In this document: piece by piece, positions 13,701 to 22,423 of the stretch
Layout: the number at the start of each line of letters is the position of its first letter
How positions within the stretch are numbered: the first letter of the stretch is position 1
Translations under genes and position numbers: made by a program
NCBI GenBank assembly: GCA_027627225.1
Contig: CM051034.1
Span: 13,087,261-13,151,260, forward strand
DNA: 64,000 nt
Direction: 5' to 3'
Source of the DNA: Congeria kusceri
Lineage: Eukaryota > Mollusca > Bivalvia > Myida > Dreissenidae
The notes under the pieces: model-generated
The model's input: only the letters and a program-made list of their open reading frames with translations
What the model was told of the DNA's origin: nothing
The model's database searches: none

Positions 13701-16429
13701 GGGGCGCTTCTTCACGAAGTTCGTCTCGGAAATAGAAAGGTAGGCTCATGTGAACGGAGAGGTTAAACACTCTTGTACAGAGTCAACAAGCAGGATTCTG
13801 CATTTATTTAAACCCCTGATGCATGTATGATAATATAAACTTCTTATAAACAAAGACGCATTACCCTCGACACATAATAAAATACGAAATCAGTGTGAAA
13901 TAATAAGCAAATGAAAATTCAACGTATTATGATTGGGTATATTAAGTAAAAAATATACAAATATATAACGTTGATATGGCAAATAATCCTTTCCAGAACT
14001 TAGGAATTAGTAATAAAAACTAATACTGGGTCGAGCAGACATCTAATTGTTTAAATGAAACACTTCTTTCGAAATTTACTTCGTTGGCAATTAAGCATCA
14101 TCGCCTTATATGGATTCTAAGACTGTTTCAAAATATTCCAAAGTAATATGTGTCGTGGAAAACCCGGGCTTAATGCATTTACGTAGTGTCGTCCCGGATA
14201 AGCCTGTGCAGTCCGCACAGGCTTATCCATGACGACACTTTGAGCTTTTAGGCTATTTTCTGTGTCAAGATAGTCCGTTCTAAACATAAATCCACTGTAG
14301 GCGGAAAGTGCCTTCCTGGATTAATCCGGGACGGCACTTTACGCACATGCATTAAGCACGGGTTTTTCACGACATATTATATGTCCTTGGTATTTTTCAG
14401 CGATCACGATGAGTTCTTCAGAAACACCAAACAAACTTTGGACGAAATCGGCGTGACAAATTACACTACCGAAGACTGTAAAATTGTCAAATACATCTGC
14501 ACTTTAGTGTCTGCGCGCGCAGCTTTTCTGGCTTCTTCCGGTCTGGCAACCTTGATCAATCGTTTGAATAGACCGGAAACGACGATTGCCGTGGATGGTT
14601 CCCTGTACAGATTCCACCCCAGATTTCACAACCTGATGGTTCTTAAGATACAAGAGCTGATTAAAAAGGGGCTTAAGGTAAATTATAATAAAAACAATAG
14701 AAGATTTGTACTAAGAATTGGTCCCTAACTAACCCAATACCATGCACGTATGCCAAAAAATATATATTGATTTATCCTACTACTAACCCAAACAGTGACC
14801 TAATAAAGCGGTGACCGTATAAACGTGTTGATATCCGGCAGTAGATCACGTGACTGTGATATACCGTCAATAGGTATTCCTACGCGCCGGATAACAACAT
14901 TGTCGAGAATGACACAGCATAAAGTCTACTTACCAGAGTTTTTCATCGATACAAACTTTGTGTTGTCTAGTTTAACAGAGTTAAACAACAAATGAGTTGT
15001 TTGCCCTTACATTCCATTGAACTTGTTAACAACAACTTCCATCCAGTTCCTTTCCATTTCAACGCACTTGAATCTAATGCAAGCGGGTTATTCTTTGTGG
15101 ATAGACTTTCTTTGTTCAACCAACAGAGCATATTCATCAAAGAAATAATCCTTTATATAAATATCCGATGAAAATAAATGAAAAAAATCATCAAAGGCTA
15201 CATCTGTAATATTAACTTAGAACGAAACATTAATTTGATTTATTTCACTTTCAATTACACTATCCTCCACCCACAACTATCCGAGTAAATCGTAGAAAAT
15301 TGAAAAGGGATCAATCTCACCGTTTTCATTCGAGGCAAATATTCCATACACTTTTTATCTGAATCCTATTGCATAATATAATCCATCAAACACACAGAAA
15401 CACTAAATATTTATTCCGATTTCATGTATTTTAAAATGCAAAACAAACGCGTTCTGGTTTGACTGCATTGTGTAAACTTACAACACAAAATGAATGACGT
15501 AGTTGGTGTGACGTATTGAAACACTTTAAAAACCAATATAATCTGGTTTAAAACAAAAGCAAATTTACTACGTCATTTTCGTGTCCTACTGACATCAGCA
15601 AATAAGATTTATTAACATTACACTTTTTGATAAAGGTGATTTAGAAAAAGAGAACTATTTTTTTCGGGTAGTACCCATACATGCAAGCGAGTTATTAGGT
15701 TCGAGGCCGGTCTAGATTTTTTTTTAATTTAAACCTTTAATTAGTGTTTGGTGTTTTTAAATTTAATTGAATAAAAATCAGGATAAATAGAATACACGGT
15801 AGGTGCCGGGAAGGAGAAAGTTTATCCGGTTCGGCCCGAAAACAAAATAGGGCTCGCTAAAGTACGCCCTATTTTCATTTTCTAAGCCTCACCGGATAAA
15901 CTTTCTCCATCCCGGCACCAACCATGTATTCTCTATATTTTGATGGATAAGAACGTCATTAAAGAAAGTAAATCATTGAAATAAGAACAAAATGACAACG
16001 TTAAGTTAGGGTCAAACGTTAAGTTATCAAAACGAAAAGAATACCATTGTTTAGAGAAGATATATATTTAAATGCAACCTGTGCAATTTTGATATTTAAA
16101 TTATTAACAAAAATAAGAATGTTTGAAGTACACAGTTCTTAATTTTCCTATTCAATGTCAAACCTTATCATCGATTTTGATCGATAGCGACCGAGGGATT
16201 GAATTGAAAGTTGGATGTGAAGTGTTCTGGTAAGTTCGCAAAATGCATCTTTTCGGGTATTTTTCGTGTTGGCATGTAAGTTTTTTTTCTCGCAATTTTC
16301 AGAGTTTGTTTTTGTTTGTTTCAGTTCAAGTTGTCACTTTCCCACGACGGAAGCGGTAAAGGTGCTGCGCTCGTGGCGGCGGTTGCTATGCGACTGCGAG
16401 ACAAGAAGCAGGGCGTGTGTTCCTCGTGA
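1556..16429 (+). CDS. Hexokinase (single-domain), nine exons, 5' end missing
   Basis: ATP-dependent phosphorylation of glucose and other hexoses to the 6-phosphate, the entry step of glycolysis, normally cytosolic. Coding exons: 1556-1718, 2817-2956, 4374-4589, 6528-6633, 12108-12187, 12826-12938, 13581-13739, 14401-14677, 16325-16429. Together they give 452 residues plus stop, and all phases join. Motifs in order: [11 protein letters not shown] (about 43-53), DLGGTNFR (phosphate-1 loop, about 62-69), LGFTFSFP and TKGF (sugar-binding small domain), VVNDAVGT with the catalytic Asp codon at 6567-6569, [29 protein letters not shown] and [11 protein letters not shown] (nucleotide-binding, C-terminal). 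One catalytic unit of about 50 kDa is usual for invertebrates; vertebrate HK1-3 are doubled. Exon sizes 163, 106, 159 match the conserved hexokinase/glucokinase pattern. The initiator exon is not identified. It lies tail to tail with FANCI. Confidence 0.95.
1719..2816 (+). other. Hexokinase intron a/b
   Basis: The first 200 bp (about 1719-1900) are dense in CGGATATC, GATATCCG and GCGCATTCCGGATGCGC-type inverted motifs that begin at the donor itself. They look like a small palindromic repeat. The rest is AT-rich sequence with nothing recognisable. Confidence 0.5.
2817..2956 (+). CDS. Hexokinase exon b
   Basis: It starts after TTTTTGTAG and ends ATACAG/GTGCG; 140 nt, entering in phase 1 and ending in phase 0. 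It carries [17 protein letters not shown], the glycine-rich phosphate-1 motif that defines sugar kinases of this family, and ends at MLGTGIQ. Confidence 0.94.
2985..3330 (+). repeat. 25-bp minisatellite in hexokinase intron
   Basis: About 12 degenerate units of roughly 25 bp built around TTGATTGTCTAACGGTTCAC, with interspersed CACGTGAT motifs. The units vary in sequence and spacing, so the array is old or was never homogenised. Confidence 0.75.
3356..4207. repeat. Possible DNA element with inverted ends
   Basis: The ends carry inverted copies of a motif related to AAAATGCACCCTCTCCGTTA: twice near 3361-3413 on the + strand, and as its complement near 4160-4200. A further CCTCTCCG lies near 3797. 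The interior has no ORF of note. Likely a non-autonomous DNA transposon in the intron; boundaries are approximate. Confidence 0.45.
4374..4589 (+). CDS. Hexokinase exon c (fusion of two vertebrate exons)
   Basis: The acceptor is TCTCGTTTCAG and the donor AAAAAT/GTACGTG; 216 nt, phase 0 to 0. It encodes LFDHIADC, then LGFTFSFP, then WTKGFRCEG and ends HEAMKRKN. The length equals the sum of vertebrate exons 4 (120 nt) and 5 (96 nt), so the intron between them is absent here. Confidence 0.94.
4605..4682 (+). repeat. GT-rich minisatellite after donor
   Basis: Imperfect units of GTGCGTGCGTGCTCCTGTGT lie 15 nt beyond the donor of the exon ending at 4589. A simple tandem expansion that leaves the donor intact. 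Confidence 0.7.
4683..5849 (+). other. Hexokinase intron c/d, unique part
   Basis: AT-rich sequence of about 1.2 kb with no exon or clear repeat identified; it precedes the transposon-like repeat at 5850. Confidence 0.5.
5850..6282 (-). repeat. Pearl/Helentron-like element, GCCGGGGGCATA family
   Basis: It starts with the hairpin-forming ATGCCCCCGGCATCTTGATG, followed by a CGTCC microsatellite and about two tandem units containing CATATCACCCAACCTCACTT, and ends at CAACCGGGGGCATG. The same family lies in the other orientation at 55648-56442 and 61783-62245. Non-coding. Confidence 0.75.
6528..6633 (+). CDS. Hexokinase exon d, catalytic aspartate
   Basis: The acceptor is TTTTGTTTTGCAG and the donor TTAG/GTGAG; 106 nt, phase 0 to 1. 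It encodes [17 protein letters not shown] and CEIGLIL. The Asp of the VVND motif (6567-6569) is the family's catalytic base. The exon is two codons longer than the 100-nt vertebrate counterpart. Confidence 0.94.
6634..9100 (+). other. Large hexokinase intron d/e, 5' part
   Basis: No exon was recognised. Minor structure: a direct repeat of about 50 bp around GCTGCCGTCTGCAA (near 8278-8330 and 8427-8480), and an inverted AAGCGCTGA/TCAGCGCTT pair near 8660-8695. Otherwise unremarkable AT-rich sequence. Confidence 0.5.
9102..10001 (+). repeat. 45-bp minisatellite, 20 copies
   Basis: Exactly 20 head-to-tail 45-bp units starting AGTAAGCTGCATGTACTG. Seventeen look identical. Units 3 and 7 carry an A for a T (GTACAGTTC), and unit 4 has two changes (AGTAATTGCACAAC). 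Because 45 is a multiple of three, several frames stay open, giving repetitive ORFs of about 300 residues on both strands that are not genes. Near-perfect identity suggests recent expansion or homogenisation. Confidence 0.95.
10002..11655 (+). other. Large hexokinase intron d/e, middle part
   Basis: Mostly unique sequence. A short CGTGCGTCCGTCC stretch lies near 10500-10530 and a 20-bp direct duplication (CACACCCAGAGTTCAAAGGT) at about 10637-10676. No exon was recognised. Confidence 0.5.
11660..11752 (-). repeat. tRNA-derived SINE fragment
   Basis: Read on the - strand it has an A-box-like GTGGTGTAATGGATATGG and a B-box-like GAGTTCGACCCC with tRNA spacing. No intact tRNA fold is evident, so it is a SINE head or tRNA-like relic. 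Confidence 0.55.
11796..12070 (+). repeat. tRNA-derived SINE next to hexokinase exon e
   Basis: The head has A box TCTAGTGGTAACACGCTGG and B box GGTCGCATGTTCGAGCC. A conserved body follows with ATGAGACGTTAAACCGA, GGCACTAAAAGACCCAGGG and CTTACAAGTCTTTGGGGG. A diverged second copy lies at 37768-38058. The body ends about 35 nt before the exon acceptor at 12107. Confidence 0.8.
12108..12187 (+). CDS. Hexokinase exon e
   Basis: The acceptor is TCTGTTTGCAG and the donor GCTCAG/GTACGG; 80 nt, phase 1 to 0. It encodes [19 protein letters not shown]. Vertebrate hexokinases have one exon of about 184 nt for this and the next exon together, so an intron interrupts it here. Confidence 0.93.
12826..12938 (+). 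CDS. Hexokinase exon f
   Basis: The acceptor is TGTCCTTCAG and the donor CAATT/GTGAGT; 113 nt, phase 0 to 2. It begins [18 protein letters not shown] and ends [16 protein letters not shown] is a signature segment of the hexokinase large domain. Confidence 0.94.
13147..13320. repeat. Palindromic MITE-like element, copy 2
   Basis: The 5' terminal segment GAGGCGTGTCGTGGG is joined by internal deletion to the middle and right arms. It ends CGCACATGCATTAAGCT without the outermost right terminus. Same family as 41-290. Confidence 0.85.
13581..13739 (+). CDS. Hexokinase exon g
   Basis: The acceptor is TACTCTGCAG and the donor GAAAG/GTAGG; 159 nt, phase 2 to 2, one codon longer than the conserved 156-nt exon. 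It encodes [18 protein letters not shown], the core helix of the large domain, then [14 protein letters not shown]. Confidence 0.94.
14149..14376. repeat. Palindromic MITE-like element, copy 3
   Basis: Nearly full-length copy with a shortened right palindrome. Its right end (TTTTTCACGACATAT) stops only about 24 nt before the next hexokinase exon, so it abuts or forms part of the branch-point/pyrimidine region of that acceptor. Confidence 0.85.
14401..14677 (+). CDS. Hexokinase exon h
   Basis: The acceptor is GGTATTTTTCAG and the donor CTTAAG/GTAAAT; 277 nt, phase 2 to 0. It starts [19 protein letters not shown] and includes [14 protein letters not shown] and the adenosine-binding [12 protein letters not shown]. 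In vertebrates this and the last exon form one terminal exon. Confidence 0.94.
14678..16324 (+). other. Last hexokinase intron
   Basis: AT-rich intron holding one MITE-like palindrome (15786-15935). Two closely spaced AG dinucleotides after pyrimidine tracts (16302 and 16324) precede the last exon. Only use of the second keeps the frame with a conserved [13 protein letters not shown] start. Confidence 0.6.
15786..15935. repeat. MITE with about 45-bp inverted ends
   Basis: The left arm runs ATAGAATACACGGTAGGTGC through GAGAAAGTTTATCCGG, and the right arm is its near-perfect complement ending ACCATGTATTCTCTAT. About 60 bp lie between. Non-coding, and not related to the GAGGCGTG palindrome. Confidence 0.75.
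16325..16429 (+). CDS. Hexokinase terminal exon
   Basis: The acceptor is TTTGTTTCAG. 34 codons plus TGA at 16427-16429. It encodes [20 protein letters not shown], the glycine-rich nucleotide-binding end of the large domain, followed by a short tail DKKQGVCSS. Confidence 0.94.
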   Translation, partial: FKLSLSHDGSGKGAALVAAVAMRLRDKKQGVCSS

Positions 16430-17862
16430 ATGAAATAACAACAACAACACGTTCTGCCACGATGCATTCGGAACTTTTCGGCTTCTTCCGGAACATGCTG
16501 TCGGCTGTTTCCGGTTCCACGTTTACACGAATCACCGGGGTGACTTTTTACCGTAAACAAACAGCCATCTTGGCAAAAGTACTTGTACTTGCATTTTAGC
16601 AGTGTGATCATTTTACCACCCGTTTTATGGAGACTTGTGCTTTTAAAATATTTTTATTTGAGGTGTTTGTGATAATTAAAGCGACATATGCGAACAACCT
16701 TTATGAACCACTGTCTCTAACCTGGCTAAACCGGACGGGCAAATTCTCGCAGAAGGAAACTCAATGAAACCGCTTGCTGTCGTTTTGGAAACTGAAGCTT
16801 TGGAAAAGGATAAGCTGACATTGCTACAACCATAATTTTAATGTTTGCCTTCACTCGTAGACAAAAATGTGTATAGCTGAAATCATATTTAAAGCAGTGC
16901 ATTATACACATTCTGAAAAAATGCGTAGTTGTATTAACGCTGTTTTAGTACTACAATCATTTAAAAAGAACTATGGTGTATAGTTAGATTAGAATTCTGT
17001 CCGTAAATCACAGAATAGCAGCGTTTAATAGACTGTCTTCAGTAGTATCGCATTTCAATTAAATGACTGTCCAATTACTACAATTACTCCCGTCAAATCA
17101 ATGTTTAAACCTTTCCATGATAAGACTGATTGATATATCGACATTTATAGAGGCATGATTTGGTTCATAAAGCTACCTAAACGATGCCATTGTATTTTCC
17201 TGTTGTATTTATGTACAGGACTTGAATGAAGTCTGTGAGCGGCATACTGTGTGTAGTGTATGTTATGAAATGTGATACATTATTTACGTTTTGGTCTGTT
17301 TACTTATTCTTTATCAGGTTACATTTAATTCTGAATGGGTCTCTAAACGAAAGGCAGTGTTATTACTATTAGGTCTCTTAAACAGTTCACAGTTTTAGTT
17401 GCATTATTCATTGTGCAAATATTCAGGACATTGTTGTAGAATCGCACTTGTGTTTTTCGCGAGTGTTTGAAATACTAAATCATTTGAAAGTGATGTGTTT
17501 TCACCTCATTGACTGCGACTCTTGGTCGACTTTGCAGCATTTCCAAATAGTTTTGTGAACCTTCAAAATGCACACATTGTATATTTTCATTAATCAAGCA
17601 CATCGTGCAGTAAAATGCAGTAAAAACAGGAATCATATGATGGACTCAAATTACACATAGCGGGATTTGAGATTGAATAAGATATATCGGAATCTCAAGT
17701 AATTATGATGCTCATTTTCTATTGGCTAGTTCTAGATACACGCTTAAGGAGTTTTAAAAAAGGGCATTCCATTACTGCTGTAGTAACCATGATTATGTTG
17801 TGAACCATACATTGAACGATTGTGTAACTATAATGTATATGTAGGATATGTTTTAGCGGGAC

Positions 17863-18152
17863 CGGGCTAGCTCAGTTGGTAGAGCGCTGGACCGTCAATC
17901 CGTGGATCGGGAGTTCGAACCCCAGCTCAGCCGCATAACTTGTGTGGGGAATGGTCATGAAATTATTTCTACGGTCATTCTCCCCCTACCTTTGATGCAA
18001 GTTGGGCAGTTGTGAGTTACTGGCATAAGTATGTGCACTTTGTACTGGTAAACCGCTTAGATCGGCTAAACTTGCCCAGGAAAAGTGTGAGTAGGTTAAC
18101 TGACCGCCGTGATATGACTGAAATACTGTTAAAAACGAAAAACAAACATAAT
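17863..18152 (+). repeat. tRNA-Asp-like SINE, copy 1
   Basis: The head reads GGGCTAGCTCAGTTGGTAGA with an anticodon-like CCGTCAATC and B box GAGTTCGAACCCC. A conserved body follows (CTTGTGTGGGGAATGGTCAT, then TACTGGCATAAGTATGTGC, then GAAAAGTGTGAGTAGGTTAA) and a tail ending AAAACGAAAAACAAAC. Related copies are at 23550-23795 (+) and 27005-27322 (-). The conserved body resembles SINEs described in molluscs; I do not assign a family name. Confidence 0.85.
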
Positions 18153-18364
18153 CTACTAAGTGTGTCCCATCATATATTAGCTTTGATATGTGGCTGCAAT
18201 ATGCTTTACAAGAGTTGTAATAACACGTTGTGTTTATTTACGTAAGGCAGTGCTAAAATATTGGGATTAAATTGTTTCTGCAATTTACCAATATATTAAC
18301 GTCCGCTGTTGCAATATCGAACAGACCAGCCAGTAATAATGGTGTGCTAAAAACAATCTGGAAT

Positions 18365-18870
18365 TACATTGGCTAATGGTCAAGTGCTATACAATTATAC
18401 GTCGTCGGCGATGGCTATTGGTCAAGTGCTTGGTATACAAAGATACCTCGTTGGCTATTGGTCAAGTGCTTGGTATACAATGATACATCGTTGGCGATGG
18501 CTATTGATCAAGTGCTTGGTATACAATGATACATCGTTGGCGATGGCTATTGGTCAAGTGCTTGGTATACAATGATACATCGTCGGCGATGGCAATTGGT
18601 CAAGTGCTTGGTATACAATGATACATCGTCGGCGATGGCTATTGGTCAAGTGCTTGGTATACAATGATACGTCGTCGGCGGTGGCTATTGGTTAAGTGCT
18701 TGGTATACAATTATACGTCGTCGGCGATGGCTATTGGTCAAGTGTTTGGTATACAATGATACATCGTTGGCGATGGCTATTGGTCAAGTGCTTGGTAAAC
18801 AAGTATACGACGTTGCCCATGGCTTATGGTCAAGTGCTTGGTATACAGTTGTACGACGTTGGCGAGAAGT
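18365..18870 (+). repeat. 46-bp minisatellite
   Basis: About 11 units of roughly 46 bp built on TGGTCAAGTGCTTGGTATAC followed by AATGATACATCGTCGGCGA. The units differ by several substitutions and at least one short deletion. Possibly within the hexokinase 3' UTR. Confidence 0.85.
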
Positions 18871-19535
18871 TGCCTTAAAAATGGATTAATAAAGGGAAAT
18901 AATCACAGAAATGGTTCATTAAAGTGAGAAAATCAATTGTGGTATCCAGACTGGGTTTGAATGTGCATGTCTTAATTAACATGAGGACCTCAGTCCATTT
19001 CACCTATTATTCATATTATATGAATACTTGTGTTATTAGTTACTGGGTTATTTGACTTAATGTACATATATATGATATTATTGATGTGATTGCACTGCGA
19101 CAATTTTGCCGAATACTCTTTACATTGCTGCATATTTGAAAACCATTATGAAGTTTTATCACAAACCAAATACTTGAATATGTCAAATTCAGCAAAAACA
19201 GTATTTCGGGTGTTGTTGGCGTTATGCTTCATTTGTATAGTGTTTTAAGCTGTCATTTAGATGCATATTTTAGCATTGTTGTTTTTTCTGTTGTTGATGT
19301 TATAACCTATACGTGTACTCATATTGGCTTTATTATTACATGTATTATAGAAAATGATAAACTGGTGTTAAATATTTTATTCATGTAAATGCTTTGATTT
19401 TATGAGAAAATAAATGTTGAAACTTTTGGTGTCAATTATTTCATAGAGGTTTTCATACAAACTTTAGTTACCCGTAACTCACTTATTGAATGTGCATACA
19501 AAGACATATGTTAATACTGAAATCAGTTAAATAAT

Positions 19536-19710
19536 ACTGAACACGTCGTTTTGGTATAGATTAACTTTATGTTGTACATCAGCTTTCATACATACTGAAC
19601 ACGTCGTTTTAGTATAGATTAACTTTATGTTGTACATCAGCTTTCATACATACTGAACACGTCGTTTTGGTATAGATTAACTTTGTTGTACATCAGCTTT
19701 CATACATACT
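19536..19710 (+). repeat. 58-bp triplicate
   Basis: Three adjacent units containing TACTGAACACGTCGTTTTGG and TTGTACATCAGCTTTCATAC. The third lacks a few bases. Confidence 0.8.
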
Positions 19711-19766
19711 GATTCAGTCATGAAGATTGGCGGAAAATCTATAGCATAATAGAGCTAATCATAATT

Positions 19767-20016
19767 GAGGCACGTCGTGGGAAAACCCGACTTAATGCTT
19801 GTGCGTAGTGTCGTCCCGGATTAGCCTGTGCGGACTATCCAGGACGGCACTTTTCGCTTTTATGGTATTTTCTGATTTAAGGAAGTCTCTTCTAAACATA
19901 AATCCACTGTAGGCGGAAAGTGCCGTCCCTGATTAGCCTGTGCGGACTGCACAGGCTAATCCGGGACGACACTTCACGCATATGCATTAAGACCGGTTTT
20001 CCCACAACACGCCTCA
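19767..20016. repeat. Palindromic MITE-like element, copy 4
   Basis: Full-length except that the left internal palindrome has lost one arm. The ends are GAGGCACGTCGTGGG and CCCACAACACGCCTCA. Confidence 0.85.
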
Positions 20017-20059
20017 ATTATATTATGTTTAATTATAAGATCTATAATATATTAGTACA

Positions 20060-20350
20060 TTTAGTATTCACTGAATGGAAACATGTTAAGCAAGATACAT
20101 ATTTGGATGAATGGAAACAATATTTGGGTGAAATGAAAACATACTTCAATGAAATAAAATACATGGGTGAATGGAATACATGTCAGGGTGAATTGAATAA
20201 ATATTTATGTGAATTGAAAACATTTGGGTGAACTAAATACATATTCGGTTGATATAAATACAAAGGGAGAATTGAAGTACAAATTCAGGTGAACTGGATA
20301 CATATTTGGGTGAATTGAATACATATTTGGGTGAATTGAATACAGTTCAG
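20060..20350 (+). repeat. Degenerate 20-22 bp minisatellite
   Basis: Irregular repeats of GGTGAATTGAATACATATTT and variants (GTGAATGGAAACATATTTGG). Low homogeneity; not coding. Confidence 0.6.
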
Positions 20351-20809
20351 GTTAATAACATGTACATTACCTTCATGAATGTAAAGTCATCAAGTTAATA
20401 GATCTGTGTATGGTTGAAACACACTGCATATTATGAAGGACAGGTTTGTTATAAGCAATAAAAGGCAATATACAACACCATGGGGCAGCATCAGTGAATG
20501 TGGACCTACACCAAGCAAACTTTAACTGTTTATTGTAGATACATGTGTATTAAAAAAAATATACATTGTAAAAGGGCATACATTAACATCACATGCAATA
20601 ACGACATGATAATTATTATCATACACATAAAATTAAATCATCGAACAATGTTCGAAGTCATACAAAATTTTCATAAATGTAAGCAAAAAAGGCATCTGGA
20701 ATATACGTTATTATACTCAACCATATTTTTAGAAGGTCAGAAAGAATAAATTAAAAAACCCAACTGCATTATGAAACAAACCTAACAAAAACAAGGCTTT
20801 GATAGTATT

Positions 20810-22040
20810 GCAAGCAATACAGGAGTCCTCCAACGGTGAAAACCCCTACTAATTAAACATTGTGCAATACTGACAAATCGCCCTTTATCTGTAGATGTAC
20901 AAAGTTTCATATTCAAATCCCATTTGTCACTGCAGTATTAAGTTGTTGTTTTTTCTATTCTAGTAAAATTGACCAGACATTCGAGTTACTTTTTGAGTTA
21001 TTGCAGTACTAAACTGACAGAGGGCAATCATCTAGTCCATTCGGTGTACCAAGTTTCATGATCATATGGTATGTTCTTTTCGAATTATTACAGTATTAAG
21101 TTTATTTCTATTTTAAGTAACAGTAACGTGACCTTTGACCTCTGGGGAAAAATAAAGGGTCGTGTACAATCCTCACCTTGCTCTTTCTATGTTCATCAAA
21201 GTATCTTCAGTATTTTTTGAGTTATCGCAGAATCCAGGTTTTGGGGAAGGGACAGACAGACAGAGTGAACCGACGGACGAACAGACAGACGCACACAGAC
21301 GGAAGGCAAACCCATAGTCCAATCTGTGTACCAAGTTTCATGATCATATCTTATGCACTTTTCAAAATATTACAGTATTAAGTTTATTTCCATTTTTAGT
21401 AACAGTCACGTGGCCTTTGACCTCTGGTGAAAAAAAAGGTCGTGCATAATCCTAACATTGCCACATTGCTGTGTATATGTATACCCAGTTTCATCGAAAT
21501 AAGTTCAGTACTTTTTGAGTTATTGCAGGAACCAGGTTTTGGGGACGGACAGACAAACGGACAGACAAACAGACGGATGGCAAACTTATAGTTCAATCTT
21601 TGTACCAAGTTTCATGGTCATATCTTATGTACTTTTCGAATTATAACAGTATTTAGTTTATTTCTATTTTTAGTAACAGTCACGTGACCTTTGACCTCTG
21701 GTTAAAAATAAAGGTCCTGCATAATCCTCACATTGCCATTCATATGTATACCAAGTTTCATCGAAATATCTTCAGTACTTTTTGAGTTATCGCAGGATCC
21801 AATTTTAGTTTATTTCTATTTTTAGTAACAGTCACGTGACCTTTGACCTCTGGTAAAAAATAAAAGGTCAGGCATAGTGCTCACATTGCCGTTTATATGT
21901 ATACCAAGTTTCATCGAAGTATCTTCAGTTCTTTTTGAGTTATCGCAGGAACAATATTTTGGGGACAGACTGACACACAGACGGACGGAGGGCAAACCTA
22001 TAGGCCCCTCTGGTGAAACACCGGTAGGGACTAATAAAGT
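20810..22040 (+). repeat. Pearl/Helentron-like element with tandem core
   Basis: The left end contains AACGGTGAAAACCCCTACTA and the right end GGTGAAACACCGGTAGGGAC. The core has several units of roughly 170-200 bp with ACCAAGTTTCATGATCATAT, AGTAACAGTCACGTGACCTT and GACCTCTGG, plus CGGACAGACA microsatellites. Non-coding mobile element. Confidence 0.75.
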
Positions 22041-22273
22041 ATGTTAATATGTATTTTGTTTGTTCTATATCTAACTTCATCTGACAAGTAATTAAGTAAA
22101 CATACAACAAACTGCTAAACCAAAGAATTTTAACAAATAATGAAATGTCATGGCACTTTCACAATATATTTAAAACATTATCTCTTCCGATTACAACTGT
22201 TTGTCGAAATAAGCATCTCATTATGATACTGAAAAACAACATGCACATTAATTGCACCCAGAACATAAAAGCC

Positions 22274-22423
22274 TCAGGACTTAGTTTTTCCTGCTTTTCC
22301 ACGTCCCCCGAGTTTTGATTTCTTCTTTACTGGTTCCTGGGTCGTCCTGGAAACGTTGGACACGGACTGGTTATTCTCCTGATCGCTGTCAGACTGGTCC
22401 GAGTTCACAGTGCTGTCCTGCTC
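22274..22423 (-). CDS. FANCI last exon
   Basis: The acceptor is TTCCAACACAG; 49 codons plus TGA at 22274-22276. It encodes an acidic Ser/Asp/Gln-rich stretch ([10 protein letters not shown]) and the lysine-rich end [19 protein letters not shown], matching in position and character the basic nuclear-localisation tail of vertebrate FANCI. The human EDGE motif is not seen as such. Confidence 0.88.
   Translation of the reverse strand, partial: EQDSTVNSDQSDSDQENNQSVSNVSRTTQEPVKKKSKLGGRGKAGKTKS

Larger units (their letters stand above)
16430..22273. other. Shared 3' region between hexokinase and FANCI
   Basis: The two genes end 5.8 kb apart, facing each other. On the + strand AATAAA occurs at 18888-18893, 19409-19414 and near 20457; any could end the hexokinase transcript and I cannot choose. 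No clear - strand polyadenylation signal was found for FANCI. The stretch otherwise holds a SINE, a 46-bp array, a 58-bp triplicate, a MITE, a degenerate minisatellite and a pearl-like element. Confidence 0.6.

Noticed and set aside
17863..17935. Functional tRNA-Asp gene
   Set aside because: Continues into a SINE body found twice more in the window, and the acceptor stem is mismatched.
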